64,000 bases of DNA from Symbiodinium natans (GCA_905221605.1 CAJNDS010002568.1:1141389-1205388); one strand, 5' to 3'; counted from the first letter of the stretch, positions 53,839 through 64,000 are shown. Notes: generated from the sequence alone by a model not told the origin. Program-made: numbers and translations.

Positions 53839-54730
53839 CTCGAGTCGCAGAAGCTTGTCCATGAGCTAAAAGCGAGTCTGCACTCTTCCTGCCGCTCGCA
53901 AGCTGAAGATTAAAGCACGCAGTGAACTACAGCTCACGTCGCCTACTGTGTGATTTAACAGGCAAGAACTGCTACGTGTTCGAGAAGGAGAGGTGAGCGT
54001 GACTCAGACTGCAGCTACGAGCAACCCCAATTGCAGAATGTGATTCAGGACAGTCGGCTGCCTGACTCGAGTCCTAGAAGCTTGTTCATGAGCTAAAAGC
54101 GAGTCTGCACTCTTCCTGCCGCTCGCAAGCTGAAGATTAAAGCACGCAGTGAACTACAGCTCACGTCGCCTACTGTGTGATTTAACAGGCAAGAACTGCT
54201 ACGTGTTCGAGAAGGAGAGGTGAGCGTGACTCAGACTGCAGCTATGAGCAACCCCAATTGCAGGATGTGATTCAGGACAGTCGGCTGCCTGACTCGAGTC
54301 CTAGAAGCTTGTTCATGAGCTAAAAGCGAGTCTGCACTCTTCCTGCCGCTCGCAAGCTGAAGATTAAAGCACGCAGTGAACTACAGCTCACGTCGCCTAC
54401 TGTGTGATTCAGCAGGCAAGAACTGCTACGTGTTCGAGAAGGAGAGGTGAGCGTGACTCAGACTGCAGCTATGAGCAACCCCTAATTGCAGCATGTGATT
54501 CAGGACAGTCGGCTGCCTGACTCGAGTCCTAGAAGCTTGTCCATGAGCTAAAAGCGAGTCTGCACTCTTCCTGCCGCTCGCAAGCTGAAGATTAAAGCAC
54601 GCAATGAACTACAGCTCACGTCGCCTACTGTGTGATTCAGCAGGCAAGAACTGCTACGTGTTCGAGAAGGAGAGGTGAGCGTGACTCAGACTGCAGCTAT
54701 GAGCAACCCCAATTGCAACATGTGATTCAC
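53821..54730 (+). repeat. 227-bp tandem repeat, four copies, including the CDS 3' end
   Basis: GGACAGTCGGCTGC starts copies at 53821, 54048, 54275 and 54503 (227, 227 and 228 bp). Copies are about 98 percent alike by eye. Copy 1 contains the last five codons and stop of the upstream CDS, and the others keep the same stop region as TGA in GCCTGACTCGAG. Outside the stop there is no ORF of note. The unit holds CTACAGCTCACGTCGCC and CAAGAACTGCTACGTGTTCG. It ends at an A9 run at 54735. Confidence 0.95.
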
Positions 54731-56575
54731 GCAAAAAAAAAACATGAAAGTAGTTGTACACAACTCGCGTAAGAATTAGAAGCACATTGAGGTTTTTGGC
54801 GGATTTGCTGAAGCCACGCTTGTGAGTGAATCGGCAACTGCATTGCGTGATGTGCGAGGACAACGAACGAAGTGCTTCATCTTCATTGTGGCTCTGGTGA
54901 GATAAATTTAACAGTTTATGTTTAGGAAGCACCGCGAATGCAAAGTTAACAACAAGCACAAAACACACTCAGTATGCAACAGATTTAAACGCAGTAACAA
55001 TTATTCTTGCGAAAACAACACATGTACTTGCTTAGACGAAGCCTTGCATGAAAATACAGCATTGCAATAAAAGCACAACCTTTGTTAAAGCTATTGTACC
55101 TGCGTCGCAGAACCGTATATTCATTCGAAAGCAATATGATCATTTGCCTCTATCTGGAGAGATATTCAATACATGTGTACTTTTAATGTGTATTTTTAAG
55201 CACATGTTTTATTCAATATTCACTTTAATGTTTCAAATTCATATGTAAGTGTTATAGTCCAAAAGGTCCTCTGACGCTTTTCAGAAAGCCTCCAGAAAAT
55301 TCAAAGAGCCCACGTCGTTCGATTTATTTGAAGACATACGTAAAATTCATGCTATTTTGTCCGCTGCGTCTTGTTTTCTTATGTATCTGCCACTTGCATA
55401 GCCTTCATGTGGCATGCTCACATATATGATATAACATTTACCGAGTCAGATGTCTTCCTGAAAAGCTATATCAGAGCATGACTTGAATCGCTGCGTGACC
55501 GCAACATTAAAAGCTCGAGCAGCTTGTGCCAAAGAACAACCTTCCATTCAGCTACTTGTTCGCATTTTCGGCACGCACACGCACGCGCTATGTTGTGCAT
55601 ATTGTTAACACGAGGCGGCGGCCATCGCGCGAGGATGTGTTCCCTGCATGCGTACGATGCTTATTGAATGCGTGACGTTATCACCTCAAGCCGAAATAAA
55701 AAAGCTGAGGCGGCACTTTCCGTACAACACCTGCCTCGCGGACGCATTGCAAACATAGTCAGTATTGAGTAAACACTTTTCGTAGTACACAATTAGCTTG
55801 AGACCAAGGTCGGCAAGCATGCGCTGGTCTTCTATGCCATGGCTTTGTGAGGATGACGGTGACGAAGGGTTACGACGACTATTAATTGTGTACTCTATTC
55901 AATCAATATAAATCTTTTATGCATTGAGGTTGAAGACTGAGTCCTTGGGCCAGACTTCATCCCGCAACGGTTGCTTAGATTTTAATGGCAATATACTTGC
56001 GTCTTCCACATATATATATATATATGTTCAAGACATCAAGGATGCATGGTGCGTGTACCTCGCTGGCGAAGCGACGTGTTCAGTGCTCAGCTAGTCTGCG
56101 TGCTATAGGCCTTGCCACTTCGACGTTCTTAACGCTCGGGCATAGCACTTAGATATTGCGTTCAAAAAAAAGCTATCGAGGAAGTCCGACGCCGTGATCA
56201 CGCCCAAGCAGTTTTTAAAGGAGTGCAGCCCTTACATACGTGCACTTAGAGTCGCAGAGTCGTATGATCACTCTGATAATTTGCGCATTATGCCAGACAT
56301 TTTTGACTTCAAACCGCTGTCTCAGGTTCGTGCTTACGAAAGTCGTTGACGACCAGCCACTCATCGTGCCTGGTAATCAGAAGCTCCGCATGCTTATCAC
56401 AAATCTTTAGAATTCCTAAGGTCGGAACAAAAAAAGCAGACGACGAAGAAGCAAAGCAAATGCTTCATGCTTACTGTGGAACTTGATTAGTTATTCGTTC
56501 CTGCTTTATTTGAGTTCTTGTGTCAGGGTACATCGATCCAGCAGGTCGCCTGAAGAGGAGCATTCGTACAAAGAC
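54731..56575. other. unassigned, mostly non-coding interval
   Basis: AT-balanced unique sequence without an ORF I can support on either strand. A (TA)n run lies near 56010-56024. There are no telomere-type repeats, in sharp contrast to the first 48 kb. Confidence 0.6.
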
Positions 56576-56580
56576 ACTGC

Positions 56581-57110
56581 GCTATATAATAGTCTTTGGC
56601 GTCGTGCGAATTAGTACGTCGCAGGACTAAGCACAAGATTCCTCATCCTACGGCGAACTCGTCTGCCAAGTTGTGGACTCAGCATGCTCCTTATAGATTT
56701 GTTTGAGAGTACGTCTGCCGTACAAGTTACTACGCTATACAATAGTAGTTAATGTCGTGTGAGTTATTGCGTGCCAGGACCAATCACGAGATTCTTGACT
56801 CTGCGGCCAGCTCGTTTAGCGAGTCGTTGACCCAGTACACTCGCTGTGCCTTTGCTTGTGACACGTGTTTACTTCTGCGCACTTACTATTCCATGCAAGA
56901 GCAGTGTCTGTGACGACTGCCCGGCTATACAATAGTCGTTGATGTCGTGTGAGTTAGTGTGTGCCAGGACCAATCACGAGATTCTTGACTCTGCGGCCAG
57001 CTCGTTTGACGAGTCGTTGACCTAGTATACTCGCCTGTGAGTACGTGTTTACTTCTGCGCACTTAGTATTCCATGCATGAGCAGGGCCTGTGACGACTGC
57101 CCGGTACAGA
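56581..57110. repeat. ~152/190-bp direct repeats, three copies
   Basis: CTATACAATAGT-type starts at about 56581, 56733 and 56923. Copies 2 and 3 share GTCGTGTGAGTTA, GCCAGGACCAATCACGAGAT, GCGGCCAGCTCGTTT and TTACTTCTGCGCACTTA. The first copy is more diverged. Confidence 0.85.
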
Positions 57111-57574
57111 CGCAGCGGCTCATCAACGTCGAGTCATCCACTCGATTGCGAGATCGCGCGCTGTATCTACGTAACCTGTTCATTGTTTAAACAACTGAGG
57201 ATTGCGGCAATCTATCACTGGCACTTGTTCAGGTGACTTTGCTATAGTTATTTCATCGCGAACGTGTGACTTTAAGATATCATCTTTGTTAGTGTATCAC
57301 TGCAGCTGCGTCAGGTCCGATCAGATCAGCAGCCCCAGCATCGAAAAGCTAATCCACATCGAGCGCGAACCTCGTTACGTCACGTGCTCCACATGTTAAA
57401 GCCTAGTGCAATGTCATTCGTCCAAGGCAGACAGTCAACAACACATCTACCTGGAAGTTATGGACGCCAGTCTGTTGAATACAGCTTACTAGTTACATTT
57501 GTGATAATCGTTGCCTTGCCTCATTGTACTAGTTCTTGCCTGAAGGTCTGAGGCTGTGAAGAATTCCGATGTCG

Positions 57575-58290
57575 ACGACAAGATCTTCAGATTGCCGAAG
57601 CAAAGGACATGTTTCGAGACTTACATTTAACGGTTTAATATTGCATACTTGACACGTCTTAATAAAATCATAGAAGCTCACATTGGATTCTAAACTTAGA
57701 AGACACTGAAGTCGAGTTAAATGATTAGCAGAAGTGCTTGCTAGGTGACAAGCTCGACGAGGAGATCATCAATCTGCCGGAGCAAAGGACTTGTTTCGAG
57801 ACTTACATTTAACGCTTGAATCCTGCATAATTGACACATTATAAAAAAAAGTTCAGATTGGATTCTGCATTCAGTGATAGGCACAAGTGCTTGCTAGGTG
57901 ACAAGCTCGACGAGGAGATCTTCAGTTTGCTGGAGCAAATGGCATGTTTCGAGACTTACATTTAACGCTTGAATCCTGCATACTTGACACATTATAATAA
58001 AATCACAGAAGTTCAGATTGGATTCTGGACTTACAAAACACAGCAAGTCGAATTCAATGATTGGCGCAAGTGCTTGCTAGGTGACAAGCTCGACGAGGAG
58101 ATCTTCAGTTTGCTGGAGCAAAGGACATGTTTCGAGACTTACATTTAACGCTTGAATCCTGCATACTTGACACATTCCAATAAAATCACAGAAGTTCAGA
58201 TTGGGTTCTGCGACGAGAAGACGCTCGAGTCGATGAAAATATCTGCCACAACTGCTCGCTAGGTGCCAAGCCGGCCAAGGCAATCTGTAC
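57575..58290. repeat. ~183-bp direct repeats, four copies
   Basis: GTTTCGAGACTTACATTTAA occurs at 57611, 57793, 57946 and 58129 (steps 182, 153 and 183 bp; one copy has an internal deletion). Shared blocks: GCTAGGTGACAAGCTCGACG, AGAAGTTCAGATTGG and GAATCCTGCATA. It borders the first exons of the plus-strand gene at 58391. Confidence 0.9.
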
Positions 58291-58390
58291 AAGCTGGCGC
58301 AGCACGAAGAAAGTCGTTTTATCAGAGGCCATTATGTAGTCACAAACAAAACATCATGTAGATGCCGAAGATTCGCAGTCGCAGCAGGAC

Positions 58391-59097
58391 ATGCCATCCT
58401 GGACTTCGCTGGCCCGCAACGCTTGGTACAAAGGCTTTGCGCGGAGAGGACTGCGTGACGTACATGCGTCGACTCCACAAGAAAAACATCACCTGACAAC
58501 CAGGAAGAAATTCATTCCACGTCCGACTAAACATTCCTCGACGACGGCGGCGAGGTGTACTGATTCTCCATGCGCAACTCTTGCCGTAAGCGCATCATGC
58601 GTATTCTCGATCAGATACTGTGGTGCGACGCGTCACACGAGTCTTGACTATATCATTATCGTTGCAAGCTACTGACTTTAAGAAATATCGTTTACAGCCC
58701 AGGCAAAGAGAAGTTCGAGGACGTGTGCTTGGTGGACTGCTTTCATGCCCATGGGATCAAAGCGACGTACAGTCGGGACGGTCCACTGTGGGCCATGGCT
58801 GATGGCAACGCCATCCTGCAGCCTTTTCAGCAACTCCACTGAAAACTAACGGTTATCGTAAAACACTGCAAACAACCACAATCCAAGGAAGGCACTAGTG
58901 CTCGTGAAGAAGACTATCATCACTCAGCCTGGAGAGTACGTTATCGGCACGCAGGGGCACTTCATAGCTCTTCGCTGGCTTGACGATGAGCTTTCTATTA
59001 ATTTCGGAAAGCGGCGACACGAGTGGGAGCCTGCTTTCTTTGACGAGGAGCTGGAGGCTAGTAATTCAATGATTGTGTCCTGCTCACAAGAATCGCA
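58391..59097 (+). CDS. multi-exon gene, possible cysteine-peptidase-like fold
   Basis: Three plus-strand segments look like exons of one gene. From ATG 58391: MPSWTSLARNAWYKGFARRG, LRDVHASTPQ (3' border unclear). 58698 (after TTTACAG|) to about 58835: PGKEKFEDVCLVDCFHAHGI, KATYSRDGPLWAMADGNAIL, QPF. 58899-59097 (after CACTAG|): LVKKTIITQPGEYVIGTQGH, FIALRWLDDELSINFGKRRH, EWEPAFFDEELEASNSMIVS, then CA|GTGTGA. The PGEYVIGTQGHFIAL stretch recalls the His strand of papain-like (Josephin/C39-type) peptidases, with CLVDC as a possible Cys partner. I could not place an Asp/Asn with confidence, so catalysis is speculative. Borders are approximate. Confidence 0.45.
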
Positions 59098-59806
59098 GTG
59101 TGATGATCAGGCGTTCTGCGAGAGTTGTCCCATCTCTGGCAAAATTTACGTCAATCCCAGCAGCGCTGACGCAGTTTTCCGCCTGGAGGCTGTCCTTACC
59201 ATTGTCTTCGTTGTAACGCTTAAACTCTTTCTCTGGAAGGAACTCGCCGCTGTGGAAACTGTCGACAATCACGCGAAGGACATGCCTGGTTCGGGTCTTG
59301 AGTCGCTTGTCTGCGAGATGCTCTTGCGGCACCTGCTCGATGTCCCTCAGTCGACGCCTAGACAACAGGCCGTGTCCACACTCTAACCAGCTGGAATCAG
59401 GCGGTGGATGAAGGAAATGCTTCATCGGGACCTGATTTCCTCTGGCGGCGAGATACAAGGAAACGTGAGGCGACCGCACACTCTGCGTGATGTTTTCGAG
59501 ATTCCCGGCTTTATGGAGGCCAGAACTCGCAGCGCTTTTTTTTTGTACTGAAAGCATGTACTCGCAGCAACATTCTGTGCATCGCAGGCCTATTTCTCTG
59601 AGGATTCGTCTGCGACACCGGCGACTAGCAATCAGGTCTCTGATGCTCAGTCGGAACATGATCTCTGTATAGTTTTCTTCTTGTCCATAAGATGTGTACC
59701 TTGGACGAAGCTCAATGGCGTCTGCTCGATATCTGCAGGAACATGCACAGTCTTCTCGATGTAAATCAACGTCACCAACGCAGGCTGCGAACGCAATTTG
59801 TAACAT
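59084..59806 (-). CDS. 240-codon minus-strand ORF, doubtful
   Basis: ATG 59806 to TGA 59084, uninterrupted. It contains CTECCCEYMLSVQKK and other Cys-rich bits. It overlaps the 3' end of the exon at 58899-59097 and the probable intron that follows. Length alone is mildly unlikely by chance, but the composition (Arg/Cys/Leu-rich) resembles an antisense frame. I list it only because nothing else explains 59100-59800. Confidence 0.2.
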   Translation of the reverse strand: MLQIAFAACVGDVDLHREDCACSCRYRADAIELRPRYTSYGQEENYTEIMFRLSIRDLIASRRCRRRILREIGLRCTECCCEYMLSVQKKSAASSGLHKAGNLENITQSVRSPHVSLYLAARGNQVPMKHFLHPPPDSSWLECGHGLLSRRRLRDIEQVPQEHLADKRLKTRTRHVLRVIVDSFHSGEFLPEKEFKRYNEDNGKDSLQAENCVSAAGIDVNFARDGTTLAERLIITLRFL

Positions 59807-59841
59807 GTCATTCAGTATATTTACTTCGACACGTGCTGCAG

Positions 59842-60463
59842 CAAGAAGGACAATGCAAGATCTGCGACATCGACAAAAAGTTTCTCGCCACCGAAGAAGG
59901 CAAAGCCGCCAAGTGCAACTTATGCGGCGCTGAACGCGCCCATAAAATCTTGCATGTAACGTGTGTCACGTCAGGTCATGGATGTTCCGAACTATAAGAT
60001 CCCGAAGCGGTTCACTCCAATGGATTCGGCAGCACACCTGGAGATGAGCGTGGCGCGAAACGGTTTGCATTCAGTCGTGCGTAGACGAGCGGATAGCGCG
60101 AGTGTGGAATTTGAGTTCCACAGTCGTGCGCAGTCCAATTGCCTTACTGAGCGCGAACTTCTCTCGCAGCATCCACTTCTGGAAACGATGGGATTTCGCG
60201 GGCAGGTTCCGGGTGTTTTTTTGTACTACCCCGAGCTCAAATGGATTTTCTGGTCGGACAATGTGGACGATGCCCGGAACATGCTGAAGGAGTACATCTA
60301 CTCCACCAGGCAAAGGCAGTGTGACTCTTCAGAGGCAAGCTAAACATACCGTGCTCGATGCTGTGTCCGCTGCGAGGTGCTTTGACGACGAGACTGCTGC
60401 GTCTTCTTCGCCGGAAACTGAGAAGCTCAACGTACGCAGGCGTGCCTCCATAGCTTCACGCAG
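59842..60463 (+). CDS. zinc-ribbon protein, unknown family
   Basis: After GCTGCAG|: QEGQCKICDIDKKFLATEEG, KAAKCNLCGAERAHKILH, a C-x2-C-x17-C-x2-C zinc ribbon. The frame then continues after a 19-nt GT..AG stretch (59957-59975) as VMDVPNYKIPKRFTPMDSAA, HLEMSVARNGLHSVVRRRAD, SASVEFEFHSRAQSNCLTER, ELLSQHPLLETMGFRGQVPG, VFLYYPELKWIFWSDNVDDA, RNMLKEYIYSTRQRQ. A second frame change near 60320 (another 16-nt GT..AG) leads to HTVLDAVSAARCFDDETAAS and a CGCAG|GTAGAA donor at 60463. The short breaks could be sequencing errors, pseudogene damage or unusually small introns. Function unknown. Confidence 0.45.
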
Positions 60464-60613
60464 GTAGAATCCGTCGCGACATCAAACTGAAGTCGTTGTT
60501 CGCTACAGTGTTGTTTTAAATACAAGTTGCTGTGAGACATATGGTTGCATGCACATGCAGGTGGTCACGGCGCAACAGCGTGTCAGCGTCGCTTGCGTGT
60601 ACGACCAGTGTCA

Positions 60614-62158
60614 ATGATGCTACACAAACAAGGCAGCTTTGAGTGTACATGTTCTAACGGTTATTCTTTGTCAAAAACAAGCCAACAAGCTTTTCAAGTG
60701 GCTAACTTGAGGACATCACGATGGAGGAGATCGCGCTCGTTTCAGCAACAAGAAGATTACCATGGAGGCAGTTTCCACGACGACATACTCAGCATGTTGC
60801 CAGGCATGTTCTTCTCTTATGACTACTCGAGATCACTTGCAGCGACATGCAAGCACTTGTTCATGGCTGTGAGAAGTGTAACGTACTGGCGCAACAAAAC
60901 GATCTCCATGAACGTCCCAGAGTTCGACGATCCGGCGAAGCTGCGTGCCATGAGAAGAGCATATACTGCGGCAGGAATGGTAACTTTCAATCTGCGTCAA
61001 CTGGCTATGCTACACGACTTTCCAGAAAGATTTCTTTTGGAGTGGAACTATGAAAACGTTCCTCAGTTTCAAGCGAACAGCAATTTCTTCAGCTTTCAGT
61101 CAGACGGGCCGTTGATGGGTTGCGCAAGCTTTGAAATCACACTGCCAGCGAACATCAAGGGCTTGTATATAGGCGTCCGACAATGGCGAGTGATCAGACC
61201 CGCCGCTTTCTTTCGCATTGACAATGTGTTTCAGGACAACTGTACTGTTTCCGCAAGTATGAACAGCCAGCCTCCAGTCCCACACGCTGGGCGACGTGCT
61301 GAAATTCAGCCGAATCGTCCACATAAATTTAGTGTGATCTGGCATCAGCGCATGTTGGAACTGTCCATAGACAACGTCGGAGTTTCTCGTGCTCGACTGT
61401 TGGATGGACACGAGGACAGCGTGTCGCCCTTGGCCCAACTGTTTGTGTGGATTTCCGCATCCTCTCCGACAACTCACGCAGCTGCAACTTTTAAACCTTT
61501 GCCCTCTATGGTTCAGCTGCATGCACAGATTCAATGTGCAATGTGTCGAAGAGAATACAATCTCAACAGGCCCCGCTGGGCAGTGTGTCCTTTATGCATG
61601 ACCTGGATATGCCAGGGTCACGTGCAGCATTCACCTGCGAGAAGGTGTCCTAACTGTCCAAGTCAGTTGATGGACTTCGTTGGTGGCAGCAGTCAGAACT
61701 TGCCGTACGTGAACGCAGCCGCCTATTACAAAACAAATGCCTGGACCGAATGGTCTGACTTGAAGCACGTGGGCGTGGTTGCCAAGATATTCAGGCAGAA
61801 CACTGCGTTGTTTGACCGCATGCCATCAGCTGTCGACTTGCTCCCTGATCCACAGGAAAGACTGCGTGTGGGCAAGCGCCAATGGGAGCAGGTGATGTAC
61901 AGGGCTCGAAACATCATAGCATTCTTGGCACAAGACAAGAATACTATCCTGTTTCATTTTCTGCATGAACTTTGCAAGCTCGATTCTTGCCGACTCAGAG
62001 TTCTTGAAGGTTTGCCACATCCAGCAGAGTTCGGGAACTCACTGGAATGGCAAAGCATTGCATTGAGCTTTGCCCTGCGTCTGCATTTATTCTTGGCCAT
62101 AGAGCAAGAACGACGTTCCAAGCAATACGGCAATGATCATGTTGATGCTTCGTCTTAA
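60614..62158 (+). CDS. F-box-like protein with beta-sandwich and zinc-binding module
   Basis: The 514-codon frame from the first in-frame ATG (60614) to TAA 62156; the frame is also open upstream to a CACATGCAG|G acceptor, so an upstream exon may exist. Residues ~57-95 (DDILSMLPGMFFSYDYSRSL, AATCKHLFMAVRSVTYW) follow the F-box pattern of a degenerate helix pair ending in W. Residues ~157-297 look like a concanavalin/laminin-G-type beta-sandwich (SFEITLPANIKGLYIGVRQW .. HKFSVIWHQRMLELSIDNVG). Residues ~308-347 hold CAMC, CPLC, a C/H pair (WICQGHVQH) and CPNC, a RING- or ribbon-like zinc site. F-box plus zinc module would suit a ubiquitin-ligase adaptor, but that is inference. A poly-A-like run (A11) follows at 62203. 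Confidence 0.65.
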   Translation: MMLHKQGSFECTCSNGYSLSKTSQQAFQVANLRTSRWRRSRSFQQQEDYHGGSFHDDILSMLPGMFFSYDYSRSLAATCKHLFMAVRSVTYWRNKTISMNVPEFDDPAKLRAMRRAYTAAGMVTFNLRQLAMLHDFPERFLLEWNYENVPQFQANSNFFSFQSDGPLMGCASFEITLPANIKGLYIGVRQWRVIRPAAFFRIDNVFQDNCTVSASMNSQPPVPHAGRRAEIQPNRPHKFSVIWHQRMLELSIDNVGVSRARLLDGHEDSVSPLAQLFVWISASSPTTHAAATFKPLPSMVQLHAQIQCAMCRREYNLNRPRWAVCPLCMTWICQGHVQHSPARRCPNCPSQLMDFVGGSSQNLPYVNAAAYYKTNAWTEWSDLKHVGVVAKIFRQNTALFDRMPSAVDLLPDPQERLRVGKRQWEQVMYRARNIIAFLAQDKNTILFHFLHELCKLDSCRLRVLEGLPHPAEFGNSLEWQSIALSFALRLHLFLAIEQERRSKQYGNDHVDASS

Positions 62159-62482
62159 CTTAAAACAGTTTATGTTTTGTTCATTCTTTAGCAAACAAGC
62201 ATAAAAAAAAAAACAACAACAATGTGAACTAGCCGCGAGTATTCATGCTGTTGAATAAAAAAGCACACGCAGGATGCCTTGGCGGCGGAAGCCTTAGCAG
62301 ATGACTTCCTTGGGGGTGCGTCGGACGATGCGGAGAGCCTGGCGATGGACGTTGAAGCTTCTGTTTACGGAGAAGGACAGTGTTGCAATGATCCAGATTG
62401 TCTTAACACATTCGTTGCGTTGTATACTGTCGCCTTCGCTTATTAGTTTAATTATAGTCTTGAAGGAGGATGGACTGGTCTC

Positions 62483-64000
62483 ATGGGACGCATAGTCGGA
62501 GCAGTTCTTTGTCGCGATCCGATCACGCCTGTGTTTCACATGCCATCAGACCCTGGGACAGCCACAACCTTTTTTTTACAAGCGCGAACTGATTTATCCA
62601 CCATCAATCCACATCAACATGATAAAGCTTTGCGCTTCGAGCCAGACGGTCACAAGTATTTCTGCAACGACTCCGCTATCGGATGCAGTGTCCCCGGGCT
62701 GTAGATTAGCACATGTAAATGTAACAAAAATATCACGCAACGAAGGTAATGTAGTTTTGCAATAGTGTACAAGCCGAGGTCACTGGACTGCTACATGAAT
62801 ATTCTCAGGAGTTCGACTCATCTGATGCGATAGTGAAGATGAAGGCCGGAGCGCGATGGCCCAGGGAAGAGTATGTGGCCAACGACGTCAATTTCAAGCT
62901 TATTGCTTCCATGCTTGCCGGAGAAGATTGCTTTTATCAAGCGGACCTTGTCCACGAACTCACACAAGACCAACCGGATCTGAAAGTCGTTTGTGATCTT
63001 TTCAAGAGAAGTCGAGCTGATCTTGCCAATTGGGAAGAGCTTATGTCCAGTTTCATGCTGCACGACAGCGAGATCGTGGACTTGTGGCAAGTTCAGAGAG
63101 ACCATGCTGCAAACGCTGGCACTTGGATGCACGCGATGTTGGAAAACCTTCTGAACGGCTATCAGATCATGCCAGGACCCATGGAGGGTGAGCTTCATGC
63201 AGCCATTCGTGTACTTGGAACGATCGGTGATGTCCAAGCATACAGAACAGAGTGGTGCATTCATGCGCCAGAAGAAGATCTGGCAGGATCAATCGACCTT
63301 GTCTTGCGATTCCCGGATAGGGGCGAGTTCGTTCTAGTGGACTGGAAGCGCAGCTCGAAGTTGAGGGAGAAATACAACAGCTATGGACATTTCATGAAAA
63401 GCCCGCTTGATACTGTCCCTGATTGTCAGGGAGAGCACTATCGCCTGCAGCTGAACGTGTACAAGTGGATCTTGGAGAAGTATTACGAGATCAAGGTTGC
63501 AAGGATGCTCGTTGTGTGCATACATCCGAACTACCTTCCGCTAGGTTTCATCGACGACGTGCCAGACATGCAGGAGTCGGTGACAAAGCTTATGAGCATC
63601 AGACGTGATCTCTTGCTCTCCAAAGCACTACAAAAGAGTCGCGATACCAACGCAAATCAGCAGCAGCAAACGGAAGAACCAGAACCCACACTGCCCTTCA
63701 CAGTTGTTCTTCCACATGAGAGTCCAGGCGATCCACTTTCCGACGACGCTGCGGTGGTGTTGAGCAAGCTCTTAGACAATGCAGACGATGAGGTGCCTCA
63801 CAGTGCCAAGAAAAGGCGTCTTTTGCCGGGAGCTGACAGTCACCTGCAGCGTTTCTCGAAGATCTTCAGAGACTCGGCCGACTGCATAGCTACTGTGCTG
63901 GACACGTACCCTCGGGATGTCAGAAACACACGGCATGACATTCGCAAGAAAACGCAGGATTCTCTCTTGCAATTGAAGGTAGCCTATCCGGATACCAGCG
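62483..64000 (+). CDS. RecB/Cas4-like PD-(D/E)XK nuclease, 3' end outside window
   Basis: Exon 1 (62483-62689) ends STINPHQHDKALRFEPDGHK, YFCNDSAIGCS. An 89-nt GT-AG intron (62690-62778) follows, then exon 2 opens VTGLLHEYSQEFDSSDAIVK, MKAGARWPREEY. Motifs: AGTWMHAMLENLLNG (63115-63160; GT-x-x-H-x-x-x-E, the usual first motif), GSIDLVLRF...EFVLVDWKRS (63270-63360; catalytic D and D-x-K) and RLQLNVYKWILEKYY (63440-63485; Q-x3-Y motif). Together these define the RecB/Cas4/PDDEXK_1 exonuclease group. The region after ~63600 is Gln/acid-rich with a basic KKRR (63810), possibly a nuclear signal. The frame is open at 64000, so a further domain may follow. The start at 62483 is tentative; a pyrimidine-rich acceptor (TTTTTTTTACAAG) lies at 62569-62581. 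Confidence 0.75.

Noticed and set aside
54731-55250. ORFs of 66-104 codons
   Set aside because: AT-rich, no codon bias, no splice or domain signal.

Overview
The window looks like nuclear DNA of a dinoflagellate. Four observations support this: a nuclear copy of dinoflagellate-type mitochondrial cytochrome b (cob) at 13.38-13.74 kb; TTTAGGG/CCCTAAA repeats through the first 48 kb; inferred introns with GT or GC donors and AG|G acceptors; and tandemly repeated gene units. Genus and species cannot be told from the sequence. I saw no rRNA, tRNA or CRISPR array.

Layout. 1-1.9 kb: four ~437-bp tandem units, each with one exon-like minus-strand segment. 1.9-48.4 kb: a mosaic of telomere-type heptamer arrays in both orientations, with local variants (TTTAGGGG, TTTGGGG, TTTATAGGG, TTCATAGGG). 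Short islands of ordinary sequence lie between them. Read on the minus strand, many islands are small exons. The clearest case is a complete FKBP peptidyl-prolyl isomerase core rebuilt from five exons (35, 21, 54, 74 and 104 nt) spread over 6.8 kb. Its introns hold telomere repeats, a GC-rich 15-bp repeat field and the cob fragment. A second gene (36.64-38.67 kb) has an intron of about 124 bp made almost only of heptamer repeats, with donor G|GTTTAG and acceptor TTTAG|GG taken from the repeat itself. A third encodes a ubiquitin-like domain split by an inverted-repeat element that could be removed as an intron. Several families of short palindromic elements lie among the arrays.

27.77-36.62 kb: a very young LTR retrotransposon with identical 287-bp LTRs, a 5-bp target duplication and a polypurine tract. 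Its 7.8-kb ORF has a WW, an S1-like, a SAM-like and six CCCH zinc-finger regions, but no reverse transcriptase or integrase that I can see.

48.4-52.9 kb: stacked satellites: an AT-rich TTTAAAT array with inverted subunits, a 39-bp palindromic minisatellite, a 174-bp satellite and a ~91-bp repeat. 53.2-53.84 kb: an intronless zinc-finger CDS whose 3' end is caught in a 227-bp tandem repeat. 54.7-58.3 kb: mostly non-coding, with two more tandem-repeat fields.

58.4-64 kb: ordinary plus-strand exons without telomere repeats. They comprise a GHF-motif protein, a zinc-ribbon protein, an F-box-like/zinc-binding protein and, running off the end, a RecB/Cas4-like PD-(D/E)XK nuclease with one 89-nt GT-AG intron. 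All exon models are read by eye from frame, codon bias and splice signals; none is transcript-supported.
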